From assembly GCA_030452775.1 (NCBI GenBank), contig JAKDLQ010000009.1, positions 1 through 20,856 on the forward strand: DNA of 20,856 nucleotides, written 5' to 3'. The notes under the pieces were generated by a model that worked only from the letters and a program-made list of their open reading frames with translations, ran no database searches and had not been told where the DNA came from. Origin of the DNA: Micrococcales bacterium (GTDB lineage Bacteria > Actinomycetota > Actinomycetes > Actinomycetales > Dermatophilaceae). Below are positions 7,382-15,874 of the stretch, piece by piece. The position numbers and the translations under genes are program-made. Position 1 is the first letter of the stretch. Each line of letters starts with the position of its first letter.

Positions 7382-8797
7382 ATGCGCGCCCATGAAGCCG
7401 GGGCTTTGCACGCCGAGGGGTACCGAGGCCCGGCCTGGCTGTCCACCCCCTCCGATGTCAACGCCCTCGCACCCTCGCTCTGGGCCGGGTCGGTGGGCCG
7501 GGGAGGCGATGGTGTGCTCACCGTCGGTGGCGTGTCCGCGACCGAGCTCGCGCGAGAGCACGGGACGCCTGCCTACGTCATCGACGAGGACGACTTCCGC
7601 ACCCGCGCCAAAGCCTTCAGGCTGGCCTATGGCGCCGCCTTCGGCGGCCTTGCGGGTGCCGACGTGTACTACGCCGGGAAGGCCTTTCTCTGCACCGAGA
7701 TCGTCCGGTGGATCGATGCGGACGGGCTGCGCCTTGACGTGTGCACCGGTGGCGAGCTCGCCGTGGCCCAGCGGGCTGGCCTGCCCGGGGAGCGTATCGG
7801 CATGCACGGCAACAACAAGAGCGTCGCCGAGATCCGCGCGGCGCTCGAGTACGGTGTCGGGCGCATCGTCATCGACTCGTTCGAGGAGATCGAGCGCGTG
7901 TCGCGAGTCGCCGCCGAGCTCGGCATCGTGGCTCCGGTCCTGGTCCGGGTCACCGTCGGGGTCGAGGCCCACACTCACGAGTTCATCGCGACGGCGCACG
8001 AGGACCAGAAGTTCGGCTTGTCGCTGGCAGGCGGACAGGCGTTCGAGGCGGCTCGCCGGATCACCGCGCGGCCACAGACCCTGCGCCTGCTCGGGCTGCA
8101 CAGCCACATAGGGTCTCAGATCTTCGACGTGGCCGGATTCGAGGTGTCGGCGCGGCGGGTCCTTGGCCTGCACGCGCGCGTCACCACTGAGCTCGGCGTC
8201 GAGTTGCCCGAACTCGACCTCGGAGGCGGCTTCGGCATCTCCTACACGACCGAGCACGACCCGCTGACTCCCGAGCTGCTCGCGGCCGGGATGGCCGAGA
8301 TCGTCGAGCGGGAGTGTCGGGCCGGCGCCATGGCGATCCCCAGGATCTCGATCGAGCCGGGGCGAGCGATCGCCGGACCCAGCACCTTGACGCTCTACGA
8401 GGTCGGCACGGTCAAGACGGTCGATCTCGACGGTGGCGCCTCGCGGTTCTACGTGTCGGTGGACGGCGGGATGAGCGACAACGTGCGGACTGCGTTGTAC
8501 GCGGCCAACTACTCGTGCACCGTGGCGGGCCGCCTCTCCGCTGCCGCCCCGGTCCTCGCCCGGGTGGTCGGTAAGCACTGCGAGAGCGGCGACATCGTCG
8601 TCATGGACGAGTTCCTCCCGTCGGACGTCGCCCCCGGGGACCTCATCGCGGTGCCGGCCACCGGTGCCTACTGCCGGTCCCTGTCGAGCCAGTACAACCA
8701 CACGCCGCGCCCGCCGGTCGTTGCGGTCCGGGAGGGAGGGTCCAGGATCATCGTGCGTCGTGAGACGATCGAGGACATTCTCGCCCTCGACGTGTGA
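7382..8797 (+). CDS. lysA: Diaminopimelate decarboxylase
   Basis: This enzyme removes CO2 from meso-2,6-diaminopimelate to give L-lysine, the last step of lysine synthesis, using PLP. The protein is 471 residues, normal for actinobacterial LysA. The PLP lysine is K100 in DVYYAGKAFLC. Further family motifs are GLHSHIGSQI, DLGGGFGISY, IEPGRAIAGP, the substrate-binding CESGDIV and the C-terminal GAYCRSLSSQYNHTPRPP. I chose the ATG at 7382, with GAGAGG in the end of the upstream gene as ribosome binding site. It is apparently co-transcribed with the ArgS-like gene and precedes hom. Confidence 0.97.
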   Translation: MRAHEAGALHAEGYRGPAWLSTPSDVNALAPSLWAGSVGRGGDGVLTVGGVSATELAREHGTPAYVIDEDDFRTRAKAFRLAYGAAFGGLAGADVYYAGKAFLCTEIVRWIDADGLRLDVCTGGELAVAQRAGLPGERIGMHGNNKSVAEIRAALEYGVGRIVIDSFEEIERVSRVAAELGIVAPVLVRVTVGVEAHTHEFIATAHEDQKFGLSLAGGQAFEAARRITARPQTLRLLGLHSHIGSQIFDVAGFEVSARRVLGLHARVTTELGVELPELDLGGGFGISYTTEHDPLTPELLAAGMAEIVERECRAGAMAIPRISIEPGRAIAGPSTLTLYEVGTVKTVDLDGGASRFYVSVDGGMSDNVRTALYAANYSCTVAGRLSAAAPVLARVVGKHCESGDIVVMDEFLPSDVAPGDLIAVPATGAYCRSLSSQYNHTPRPPVVAVREGGSRIIVRRETIEDILALDV

Positions 8798-8893
8798 GGG
8801 CGCCGGTCATGGCGGCCGCTCATTGTCCGCTCATCATGTCCGGATCTCGAAACAATGACGGCCCCTGGGGCGTTCAGACGGCAGGATTCACGC

Positions 8894-10207
8894 GTGGACA
8901 CTGGTCAGAGCACTCAACCGCTACGTGTCGCCCTGCTCGGATGCGGGGTCGTCGGGAGCGCCGTGGCGCGGCTGCTGACCGAGCATGCGGACGACATGGC
9001 CGCTCGGGTGGGCGCCCCACTTCAGATCGTCGGCATCGCCGTGCGACGGTTCGGGCGTGACCGTAGCGACACCGGTGTCGCCGCGAGCCTGTTCACGGTC
9101 GATGCCGAGGAGCTGGTCACGCGGGCCGACGTCGTCGTCGAGGCGATCGGCGGGATCGAGCCGGCCAGGTCGCTGATCCTGCGGGCGATGCAACACGGTG
9201 CGTCGGTCGTCACGGCCAACAAGGCGTTGCTGGCCGAGGACGGCCCGACCCTCTACGCGGCCGCCGCCGACTATGGTGTCGACCTCTACTACGAGGCTGC
9301 CGTGGCGGGCGCAATTCCTCTCCTGCGGCCACTGCGTGAGTCCCTGGCCGGTGACGAGGTGCGCGCGGTGCTCGGCATCGTCAACGGGACGACCAACTAC
9401 GTGCTCGACAAGATGGACACCACTGGCGCCGGCTTCGCCGATGCGATCGAGCAGGCGCAGGCGCTCGGCTATGCCGAGGCTGATCCGACGGCGGACGTCG
9501 AGGGTTTCGATGCGGCGGCCAAGGCAGCCATCCTGGCCGCGCTCGCCTTCCACACGCGGGTCGCGGGGAGCGATGTCTACCGGGAGGGGATCGTCGAGGT
9601 CTCGGCCGCCGACGTGGCCGCGGCACAGGAGATGGACTCGGTCGTCAAGCTGCTCGCCATCTGTGAGCGTGACGAGCGGGGGGTCTCGGTCCGGGTGCAC
9701 CCGGCGATGATCCCGAGGACCCACCCGCTGGCCGGCGTCCGGGAAGCCTTCAACGCCGTGTTCGTCGAGGCCGACGCTGCCGGGCAGCTCATGTTCTACG
9801 GTCGCGGCGCCGGCGGCGACCCGACCGCGTCGGCGGTGTTGGGTGACCTTGTCGCGGTTGCCCGTCATCGCGTCGGTGGCGGCCTTGGCCCAGGAGAGTC
9901 GAGCTATGCCGACCTTCCCGTCCTTGGCATGGGTGAGGTGATGACCCGCTATCACATCAGCCTCGACGTCGAGGACCGGTCGGGCGTGCTGGCCAAGGTG
10001 GCGGCGGCCTTCGCGGCCAACGACGTGTCGATCGAGACCGTGCGCCAGCAGCCGGTGTCACGAGACGACGGGAGCAGCGGCGGCGCCAATCTCATCATCG
10101 TGACCCACAGCGCCCGCGACGCCGCCCTGAGCGCGACGGTCGAGCAGTTGCACACACTCGATGTCGTACGCGGCGTCAACTCCGTCATGCGGGTGGAGGG
10201 TGCGTGA
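8894..10207 (+). CDS. hom: Homoserine dehydrogenase with C-terminal ACT domain
   Basis: Hom reduces aspartate 4-semialdehyde to homoserine with NAD(P)H, the branch point towards threonine and methionine. The 437-residue protein has the nucleotide-binding motif GCGVVGS near residue 16 and VTANKALLAEDG. The catalytic/substrate region is YYEAAVAGAIPLLRPLRESLAG and GIVNGTTNYVLDKM, followed by GYAEADPTADVEGFDAAAK. A C-terminal ACT domain (SLDVEDRSGVLAKVAAAFA) points to allosteric feedback, with threonine as the family's usual effector. The GTG at 8894 is preferred because AGGA lies 7 nt upstream; an in-frame ATG at 8855 would add 13 residues. A 96-nt gap separates it from lysA. Its stop overlaps the thrC start. 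Confidence 0.96.
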   Translation: MDTGQSTQPLRVALLGCGVVGSAVARLLTEHADDMAARVGAPLQIVGIAVRRFGRDRSDTGVAASLFTVDAEELVTRADVVVEAIGGIEPARSLILRAMQHGASVVTANKALLAEDGPTLYAAAADYGVDLYYEAAVAGAIPLLRPLRESLAGDEVRAVLGIVNGTTNYVLDKMDTTGAGFADAIEQAQALGYAEADPTADVEGFDAAAKAAILAALAFHTRVAGSDVYREGIVEVSAADVAAAQEMDSVVKLLAICERDERGVSVRVHPAMIPRTHPLAGVREAFNAVFVEADAAGQLMFYGRGAGGDPTASAVLGDLVAVARHRVGGGLGPGESSYADLPVLGMGEVMTRYHISLDVEDRSGVLAKVAAAFAANDVSIETVRQQPVSRDDGSSGGANLIIVTHSARDAALSATVEQLHTLDVVRGVNSVMRVEGA

Positions 10208-11301
10208 TGGCACATCAGTGGCGCGGGGTGATCCGCGAGTACGCAGACCGACTGCCGATGCTCGAGGGGCTGCCGGTCATCACCCTCTGTGAGGGTGGTA
10301 CCCCCCTGATCCGGGCCGAGAAGCTCTCGGCGCGGGTCGGTGCAGAGGTCCACCTCAAGTTCGAGGGTCTCAACCCGACAGGGTCGTTCAAGGATCGAGG
10401 GATGACCGCGGCGATCTCGCTTGCCTCTGCCCACGGCGCCAAGGCGGTCATCTGTGCGAGTACCGGCAACACGAGTGCTTCTGCGGCGGCCTATGCGACC
10501 AAGTCCGGCCTGGCCTGCGGCGTGCTGGTCCCCGACGGCAAGATCGCCATGGGCAAGCTGAGCCAGGCCCTTGCCCATGGTGCGATCCTGCTGCAGGTCG
10601 ATGGGAACTTCGACGACTGCCTGACCCTGGCCCGCAAACTCGCCGAGGCTTACCCGGCCGAGTTGGTCAACTCGATCAACCCGGCCCGGATCGAGGGGCA
10701 GAAGACGGCGGCCTTCGAGGTTGTCGATGCCCTCGGTGACGCACCCGACATCCACTGCCTCCCGGTGGGGAACGCCGGCAACATCACGGCCTACTGGAAG
10801 GGCTATCGCGAGTACTCGGCTGACCCCGCCGTGAGCGAGAAACCTGGACCCGCGACCCTCCTGCCGATCATGTGGGGTTTTCAGGCGGCGGGCGCCGCCC
10901 CGCTCGTCCTCGGCCACCCTGTCGATGACCCGGAAACGATCGCCACGGCGATCCGCATCGGTAATCCCGCGTCCTGGGACAAGGCCATCGAAGCCCGTGA
11001 CCAGTCCGGTGGTCGCATCGCCTCGGTGACCGACGAGCAAATTCTCGGGGCGCATCGCTTCCTGTCGTCCCGGGAGGGAGTCTTTGTCGAGCCGGGGTCC
11101 GCGGCATCGGTCGCAGGTCTGCTCGCGAGCCACGCGGCCGGGCTCGTCCCGGCCGGAGCCCGCATCGTGTGCACGGTGACCGGGCACGGGCTCAAGGATC
11201 CGCAGTGGGCGTTACGCAATGCCGATGGCAGTGATATCACACCGACCCGGATCCCGGTCGATGCGGTCTCGGCCGCTGCGGCTCTCCGGCTCGATGGCTG
11301 A
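10207..11301 (+). CDS. thrC: Threonine synthase
   Basis: ThrC converts O-phosphohomoserine to threonine using PLP. The 364-residue protein carries the PLP lysine K62 in PTGSFKDRGMT, the phosphate-binding ASTGNTSASAAAYA and VGNAGNITAYWKGY. The length fits the short actinobacterial form. The ATG at 10207 has GGAGG 7 nt upstream; the GTG three bases earlier is possible. The start shares a base with the hom stop (TGATG), and the end overlaps thrB by 8 bp, so hom-thrC-thrB are tightly coupled. Confidence 0.96.
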   Translation: MAHQWRGVIREYADRLPMLEGLPVITLCEGGTPLIRAEKLSARVGAEVHLKFEGLNPTGSFKDRGMTAAISLASAHGAKAVICASTGNTSASAAAYATKSGLACGVLVPDGKIAMGKLSQALAHGAILLQVDGNFDDCLTLARKLAEAYPAELVNSINPARIEGQKTAAFEVVDALGDAPDIHCLPVGNAGNITAYWKGYREYSADPAVSEKPGPATLLPIMWGFQAAGAAPLVLGHPVDDPETIATAIRIGNPASWDKAIEARDQSGGRIASVTDEQILGAHRFLSSREGVFVEPGSAASVAGLLASHAAGLVPAGARIVCTVTGHGLKDPQWALRNADGSDITPTRIPVDAVSAAAALRLDG

Positions 11302-12265
11302 CGTACCGGGCCGGGTGCGAAGCGGACGCTCGGTCCGGGTCCGCGTCCCCGCGAGTAGCGCCAACCTGGGGCCAGGCTTCGACTCGATCGGGCTCGCTCT
11401 CGGACTCTGGGACGACTACGTCGTGACGACGGGCGATCAGGCGGGTCTTCGCATCGAGGTGAAGGGTCACGGTGCCGGAGAAGTGCCGACCGACGAGTCC
11501 CATCTGGTCTACGCGACGATGACGCACACGTGGCGGACGCTCGGCTTCGAGCCGCCCACTGGGCTGGAGATCGAGGCCGGTAACGGGGTCCCGCACGGAC
11601 GCGGCCTCGGGTCATCGGCGACGGCGATCGTCGCGGGCGTCTTGGCGGCACAGGCCCTCTCGCTGCCGACAACAGCCGAGGCCGGAGAGACCGTCGCGGT
11701 GGATCTCACGGTCACGGCACACATCGCGAGTCGACTGGAGGGACATCCGGACAACGCCACTGCCAGTGTCTACGGCGGTCTCACGGTGAGTTGGATGCCG
11801 GATCTCTCTGGCCGCGACCAGGGGGAGGTCACCGTGTCGGCTCGCCCGGTCTTGCATCCGGAGTTCGATGTCGTCGCCCTGGTGCCAGAGGAACAGTTGT
11901 CGACGGAGACGGCCAGATCCGTCTTGCCCGTGGAGGTCCCGTTCGCCGCCGCGGCAGCCAATGCCGGCCGGTCTGCCTTGCTTGTCCATGCTCTGACGAG
12001 TGAACCGGAGCACCTGTACGCGGGGACCCGGGACTGGTTGCACCAGGATTGCCGACGCGCCTCGTACCCCGCCTCGATGGCACTCGTCGACGCTCTGCGG
12101 GCGCAGGGTCATGCCGCCGTCATCTCAGGGGCGGGTCCAAGCGTGTTGGTCTTGACCACGCGGGGGCAGGCGGAGACCGTCGTGACGCCGGACTCCCCGG
12201 TCTCATGGCGCCGGCTCACCCCAGGGGTCCCGGCCACTGGCGCCAGCGTCGTCGCCCTCGCCTAG
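11294..12265 (+). CDS. thrB: Homoserine kinase (GHMP family)
   Basis: ThrB phosphorylates homoserine with ATP to give the substrate of ThrC. The 323-residue protein shows PASSANLGPGFDSIG near residue 19, the GHMP ATP-binding loop VPHGRGLGSSATAI at 99-112 and the C-terminal ISGAGPSVLVL. The ATG at 11294 lies inside the last codons of thrC (8-bp overlap, ATGGCTGA); an in-frame upstream extension into thrC is unlikely to be used. It is the last gene of the threonine block and is followed at once by a GC-rich hairpin. Confidence 0.96.
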   Translation: MADVPGRVRSGRSVRVRVPASSANLGPGFDSIGLALGLWDDYVVTTGDQAGLRIEVKGHGAGEVPTDESHLVYATMTHTWRTLGFEPPTGLEIEAGNGVPHGRGLGSSATAIVAGVLAAQALSLPTTAEAGETVAVDLTVTAHIASRLEGHPDNATASVYGGLTVSWMPDLSGRDQGEVTVSARPVLHPEFDVVALVPEEQLSTETARSVLPVEVPFAAAAANAGRSALLVHALTSEPEHLYAGTRDWLHQDCRRASYPASMALVDALRAQGHAAVISGAGPSVLVLTTRGQAETVVTPDSPVSWRRLTPGVPATGASVVALA

Positions 12266-12283
12266 CCGGGGTGACACCCCGGC
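12265..12283 (+). terminator. Hairpin at the end of thrB
   Basis: GCCGGGG-TGACA-CCCCGGC forms a 7-bp all-GC stem with a 5-nt loop starting at the last base of the thrB stop codon. There is no T-tract. It is a plausible end for the lysA-to-thrB transcript. Confidence 0.55.
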
Positions 12284-12297
12284 AACGCCTCCTGAAA

Positions 12298-12328
12298 TGA
12301 CCCTGGGTCTGCATGGGGGTGTTACATT
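12298..12328 (+). promoter_or_regulatory. Candidate rho promoter and long leader
   Basis: TACATT at 12323-12328 fits a -10 element, with a weak TGACCC at 12298-12303 as a -35 (19-nt spacer, slightly long). This would leave about 170 nt of untranslated leader before the GTG of rho. Long rho leaders that allow autoregulation by Rho-dependent attenuation are known in other bacteria; here that is inference. Confidence 0.35.
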
Positions 12329-12503
12329 GTGTCTGCACCTGAGGCCGCGCTACGCAGGCTGGTGCACCCACCACCACAGTTGAGACGGCGCATATCGTCG
12401 CGGCGCCTGTTGCGTCGAGTGGACTCCAGTTGGCCCGTGTCATTGGTCCAAACTCCGGCACCGTGGACGATCCCGGGCCGCGAACGAGGGGGAAGGATCC
12501 TTC

Positions 12504-14453
12504 GTGTCACCACCACCCAACCGCCCGGTGTCGGGCCTGTCCGCGATGAAGCTGGACGAGCTCAAGGCTGTCGCTTCATCCATGGGCATCACCGGCATCG
12601 GCAGGATGCGCAAGAGCGATCTCGTCGAGGCGATCACGTCGCGTCAGTCCCACGGCTCGAGCGACCAGTCCCAGCCGGTCCCGGACGCCCCGGTGCCGGG
12701 TTCGGCGCCAACCGCCGGGGCGGCGCCGAGGACCGGCCGGGCGCCGAGACGGGCGAGCCGGCCCGCCGGCGGCGCCGCCCGTGGTGCAGGGAAGACTGCG
12801 GAGGCCGGCGACAAGGGCCGGATTCCTGCCGAATCGACCGACCCGCCCGCTGACTCCAAGCGTGCTGACTCCAAGGGTGTTGACTCCAAGGGTCCCGAGT
12901 CGAAGGGTGCTGACTCCAAGGGTCCCGAGTCGAAGGGTGTTGACTCCAAGGGTGCTGACTCCAAGGGTGCTGACTCGAGGGACGAGGTCACCAGTGCGCC
13001 TCCGCGACGGGGCCGGCAAGCGAGCCAGCAACGTCTCCAGGGAGAGCGCCGCCAGGACGACGCGGCGAGCAGCCGGGCCGACGGCCGCCAGGACGATTCG
13101 GCCACCACCCCGGCCGATCGCCGCAACCAGGCCGATCGGCCCGAGCAGCAGGGCGCCCAGCACCGGAGCCAGCCTGACGAAGAGCAGCAGGGTGGCCGGC
13201 GTGGCCGTAGCCGCCAGCGCAGCCGGGACCGCAAGCGCGGTCGCGGTCGTGACGGGCAGGACTGGAGTGACGCCGAGCTACAGATCTCCGAAGACGATGT
13301 CCTCGTGCCCATCGCCGGCATTCTCGACGTGCTCGACAACTATGCCTTCGTGCGGACCTCCGGTTACCTGCCCGGACCCAACGACGTGTACGTCCCGCTC
13401 GGTGTCGTCAAGAAGCACAGCCTGCGCAAGGGCGACGCCGTCACCGGTGCTGTCAAGGCGCCGCGCGACGGCGAGCAGGCGCAGGGTAGCGCCGGACGCC
13501 AGAAGTACAACGCGCTCGTGCGGCTCGACACGGTCAACGGGACCACACCGGAGGACGCGCTGAAACGGGTGGAGTTCCACACCCTGACGCCGCTCTACCC
13601 GCAGCAGCGGCTGCGCCTGGAAACCGAGCCCACCGTGATGACAACGCGAGTCATCGATCTGGTCGCCCCCATCGGCAAAGGCCAACGCGGCCTCATCGTG
13701 GCTCCGGCCAAGGCCGGCAAGACGATGATCCTGCAGGCTCTCGCCAATGCGATCACGACGAACAACCCCGAGTGCCATCTCATGGTCGTCCTCGTCGACG
13801 AGCGTCCCGAGGAGGTGACCGAGATGCAGCGCGCGGTCAAGGGCGAGGTCATCTCCTCGACCTTCGACCGTCCGGCCGACGACCACACGACGGTTGCCGA
13901 ACTCGCGATCGAGCGCGCCAAGCGACTCGTCGAACTTGGCCATGATGTTGTCGTGCTGCTCGATTCGATCACCAAGCTGGGCCGCGCCTACAACCTCTCC
14001 GCTCCGGCCAGTGGGCGCGTCCTCTCCGGCGGCGTCGACTCGGCCGCGCTCTATCCCCCGAAGAAGTTCTTCGGCGCCGCCCGCAACATCGAGAACGGTG
14101 GTTCCCTCACCATTCTTGCGACCGCACTCGTCGAAACCGGGTCGAAGATGGACGAGGTGATCTTCGAGGAGTTCAAGGGCACCGGCAACATGGAGCTGCG
14201 CCTCAGTCGCGACCTGGCCAACCGGCGCATCTTCCCTGCCGTCGACATCAACGCATCCGGCACGCGTCGCGAGGAGATCCTGCTCGCCGACGAGGAGCTG
14301 AAGATCATGTGGAAACTGCGACGGGTCCTCGCCGCCCTCGATGACCAGCAGAGTATCGAGCTGCTCCTGTCCAGGCTCAAGAAGAGCAGGACCAACTACG
14401 AGTTCCTCACCCAGGTCCACCAGAGCGCAAGCACCAAGCTCGACCAGGACTGA
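12504..14453 (+). CDS. rho: Transcription termination factor Rho, with long disordered insert
   Basis: Rho is the hexameric RNA helicase that ends transcription of untranslated RNA. The 649-residue protein has an N-terminal Rho_N helical domain (residues 15-46, MKLDELKAVASSMGITGIGRMRKSDLVEAI). A disordered, charged insert of about 200 residues (47-250) follows, rich in Ala, Pro, Ser, Gln and Arg. Next is the RNA-binding cold-shock-like domain (about 258-360), then the RecA-type ATPase. Walker A is APAKAGKT with K406 and Walker B is VVVLLDSITKLGRAYN near 480. Large inserts are typical of actinobacterial Rho, whereas the E. coli protein has 419 residues. The GTG start at 12504 has GGAAGGA upstream. 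Residues 116-160 are a pentapeptide repeat encoded by a 15-bp DNA repeat. Confidence 0.97.
   Translation: MSPPPNRPVSGLSAMKLDELKAVASSMGITGIGRMRKSDLVEAITSRQSHGSSDQSQPVPDAPVPGSAPTAGAAPRTGRAPRRASRPAGGAARGAGKTAEAGDKGRIPAESTDPPADSKRADSKGVDSKGPESKGADSKGPESKGVDSKGADSKGADSRDEVTSAPPRRGRQASQQRLQGERRQDDAASSRADGRQDDSATTPADRRNQADRPEQQGAQHRSQPDEEQQGGRRGRSRQRSRDRKRGRGRDGQDWSDAELQISEDDVLVPIAGILDVLDNYAFVRTSGYLPGPNDVYVPLGVVKKHSLRKGDAVTGAVKAPRDGEQAQGSAGRQKYNALVRLDTVNGTTPEDALKRVEFHTLTPLYPQQRLRLETEPTVMTTRVIDLVAPIGKGQRGLIVAPAKAGKTMILQALANAITTNNPECHLMVVLVDERPEEVTEMQRAVKGEVISSTFDRPADDHTTVAELAIERAKRLVELGHDVVVLLDSITKLGRAYNLSAPASGRVLSGGVDSAALYPPKKFFGAARNIENGGSLTILATALVETGSKMDEVIFEEFKGTGNMELRLSRDLANRRIFPAVDINASGTRREEILLADEELKIMWKLRRVLAALDDQQSIELLLSRLKKSRTNYEFLTQVHQSASTKLDQD
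12849..12983 (+). repeat. 15-bp tandem repeat encoding pentapeptides in Rho
   Basis: Nine consecutive 15-bp units encode ADSKR, ADSKG, VDSKG, PESKG, ADSKG, PESKG, VDSKG, ADSKG and ADSRD. Units 4-5 and 6-7 repeat a PESKG plus A/VDSKG pair, suggesting growth by 30-bp duplication. The tract lies wholly in the disordered insert, so its length can vary without breaking the reading frame. Confidence 0.9.
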
Positions 14454-14475
14454 CCCTGTCTCGTGACCTGGCCGG

Positions 14476-14513
14476 GCCAACCGCGCAGCCAACTGTGCAG
14501 TTGGCCCCGCGAG
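14476..14513 (+). repeat. Left imperfect inverted repeat flanking the DUF559 gene
   Basis: A 38-bp stretch ending 2 bp from the stop of the DUF559 gene. It matches the reverse complement of 15511-15548 at 27 of 38 positions without gaps, counted by eye. The best shared blocks are ACTGTGC and TGGCCCCGC. Confidence 0.55.
14488..14505. terminator. Palindromic hairpin between rho and the convergent DUF559 gene
   Basis: GCCAACTGTGCAGTTGGC is a perfect palindrome (8-bp arms, 2-nt centre; as RNA more likely 6-bp arms with a 6-nt loop). It lies between two convergent stop codons, 34 nt after rho and about 10 nt after the DUF559 gene, so it may terminate both. It also forms the core of the left flanking repeat. 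Confidence 0.5.
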
Positions 14514-14515
14514 AG

Positions 14516-15454
14516 TCAGGCGGCCCGGTCATGCCCTCGCTCTACCTGGTCCATGAACCGATCCGGCGCCAGCCGCAAGCCGAGCACCGGGATGCGCAGG
14601 ACCGCCTCTCCGGTCAGCACGACATCGTTCTGTCGTATCGCGTCATCGATCGGGGTGAGCGCCCAGAGGTGATGGCCACCGTCGATCTCGACCACGAGAC
14701 CGATGCCCTCCCACGCCACGTCGAGATAGACGCGCCCGCCGGGCAGGGTTCGCACCACCTGGCGGCTCGGCGCCGGCAAGCCACGTGCCCGGCAGAGGCG
14801 GCCGAAGTCGAGCTCACCCAATGAGTGGGCGCCGTCGCACACATCGCGGATCACGGTGTCGAGGAACTCTCGACGCCGGCTCCGTGACGTGGACCGCCAG
14901 GCATCGAGGAGCCGTTCCGGGGTCGTGAGCCGTTGCTGGAGGACGAGGCAGACCAGCAACGCCGCCTGCCGATCGGACGTCGCCCAGGCGGCCGCACGAA
15001 TGGCGGCCACCTCGGGTCGCACCCGCGGCACACCCACGGAGATGACCGGGCCGGTGCTTCGCGGTCGATGCAGCCGGACGCCGGCGACGGCATGGTGTCG
15101 GTTGGCAGCGGGGATCGAGACGTCGATCTGATCCAGATCGAAGCGGCGCAGGCCAGCCGCAACGAGCGCTGCGGCACCGTCGAGGACGGCGCCGGATCCG
15201 CTCTCCCAGACTGCCTGCCACAGCTGTGCCCTGCCGCTCGGTGCCACGGTCCCGATGACGACCGTATGCCGTCCGCCCCTGGTCCACCGTCCCGCGTTGA
15301 GCTCGGACTGCACGTCGTGTCTCGACAGCCCGGCCACACGCAGGTCCCGTCGATGGGCGACCCCGTCATGCAGCGCGGCAAGGTCCGCGCCGATGGCGGC
15401 CCGGACTGCGCGCGACCGACGTCGCCCGGGCCGATCGATGACGGGATCGTGCAT
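14516..15454 (-). CDS. DUF559 (VSR-like nuclease fold) protein with AbiEi-like N-terminal domain
   Basis: A 312-residue protein of a family that is common and multi-copy in actinobacteria. Residues 25-75 (LHDGVAHRRDLRVAGLSRHDVQSEL ... RGGRHTVVIG) look like the winged-helix AbiEi-type antitoxin domain. The C-terminal part is DUF559-like, with a PD-(D/E)XK pattern: D245 in YLDVAWEG, E256 and D258 in VVEIDGGHHL, then RQNDVVLTGEAVLRIP. The catalytic acidic residues are present, so nuclease activity is possible, but no function is established for the family to my knowledge. The ATG at 15454 is preferred, although GGAGGG abuts it; the frame stays open upstream to 15586. It is the only minus-strand protein gene right of 3356, and it interrupts the conserved rho-rpmE neighbourhood. 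No AbiEii toxin gene is next to it. Confidence 0.78.
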   Translation of the reverse strand: MHDPVIDRPGRRRSRAVRAAIGADLAALHDGVAHRRDLRVAGLSRHDVQSELNAGRWTRGGRHTVVIGTVAPSGRAQLWQAVWESGSGAVLDGAAALVAAGLRRFDLDQIDVSIPAANRHHAVAGVRLHRPRSTGPVISVGVPRVRPEVAAIRAAAWATSDRQAALLVCLVLQQRLTTPERLLDAWRSTSRSRRREFLDTVIRDVCDGAHSLGELDFGRLCRARGLPAPSRQVVRTLPGGRVYLDVAWEGIGLVVEIDGGHHLWALTPIDDAIRQNDVVLTGEAVLRIPVLGLRLAPDRFMDQVERGHDRAA

Positions 15455-15510
15455 CCCTCCAGCGTGCCCGAGACCGGCCCCACGACGGCTGAGCCCTGTG
15501 GACAACCGAG

Positions 15511-15548
15511 CCTGCGGGGCCAGACGCACAGTCAGTTGTGCGCTTGAC
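15511..15548 (-). repeat. Right imperfect inverted repeat flanking the DUF559 gene
   Basis: The counterpart of 14476-14513 in inverted orientation, lying 57 bp upstream of the DUF559 start. It contains its own hairpin, CGCACA-GTCAGT-TGTGCG (15525-15542). It may overlap the promoter of the DUF559 gene. Confidence 0.55.
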
Positions 15549-15648
15549 CCCCCGTGCCTTTTGGGCGAAGGGGCCGGTTCTGGCACACTCTTCAGGTGGA
15601 CCGGTTCACGGCATCGACCGACCCGGACACCCGGATCAAGGAGAGCAC

Positions 15649-15864
15649 ATGAAGAAGGACCTGCACCCCGACTACGTGGAGACCACGGTCACCTGCACCT
15701 GTGGCAACACGTTCACCACCCGCAGCACCGCTGCGTCGGGCTCGATCGCGGCCGACGTCTGCTCGCAGTGCCACCCGTTCTACACCGGCAAGCAGAAGAT
15801 CCTCGACACCGGTGGCCGCGTCGCGCGCTTCGAGGCGCGCTACGGCAAGAAGGCCGCCAAGTAG
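15649..15864 (+). CDS. rpmE: Large ribosomal subunit protein bL31, zinc-binding form
   Basis: A 71-residue 50S subunit protein that helps bridge the two subunits. Four cysteines in the zinc-ribbon positions are present (C16, C18, C38, C41), so this is the zinc-containing C+ form rather than the Zur-controlled C- paralogue. The motif CHPFYTGKQKILDTGGRVARFEARYGKK is diagnostic. The start has AAGGAGAG at good spacing. It is followed by a hairpin and then prfA. Confidence 0.97.
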   Translation: MKKDLHPDYVETTVTCTCGNTFTTRSTAASGSIAADVCSQCHPFYTGKQKILDTGGRVARFEARYGKKAAK

Positions 15865-15874
15865 GTCCCCCGCC

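Noticed and set aside
12313..12342. Nine-codon leader peptide ATG...TGA (MGVLHCVCT) before rho
   Set aside because: It straddles the candidate -10 element, so it would not be in the transcript, and it has no ribosome binding site.
12329..12853. Open frame starting GTG directly after the candidate rho -10 box, running into rho in another frame (174 codons)
   Set aside because: Its Arg/Pro-rich translation looks like GC-rich background, it overlaps rho for 350 bp, and a start immediately beside the -10 box could not be transcribed from that promoter.
14516..15454. Type IV toxin-antitoxin system (AbiEi-like antitoxin)
   Set aside because: The N-terminal domain resembles AbiEi, but no AbiEii nucleotidyltransferase toxin is adjacent, and the C-terminal part is a DUF559 nuclease-like fold. 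Calling it a toxin-antitoxin pair is not supported.
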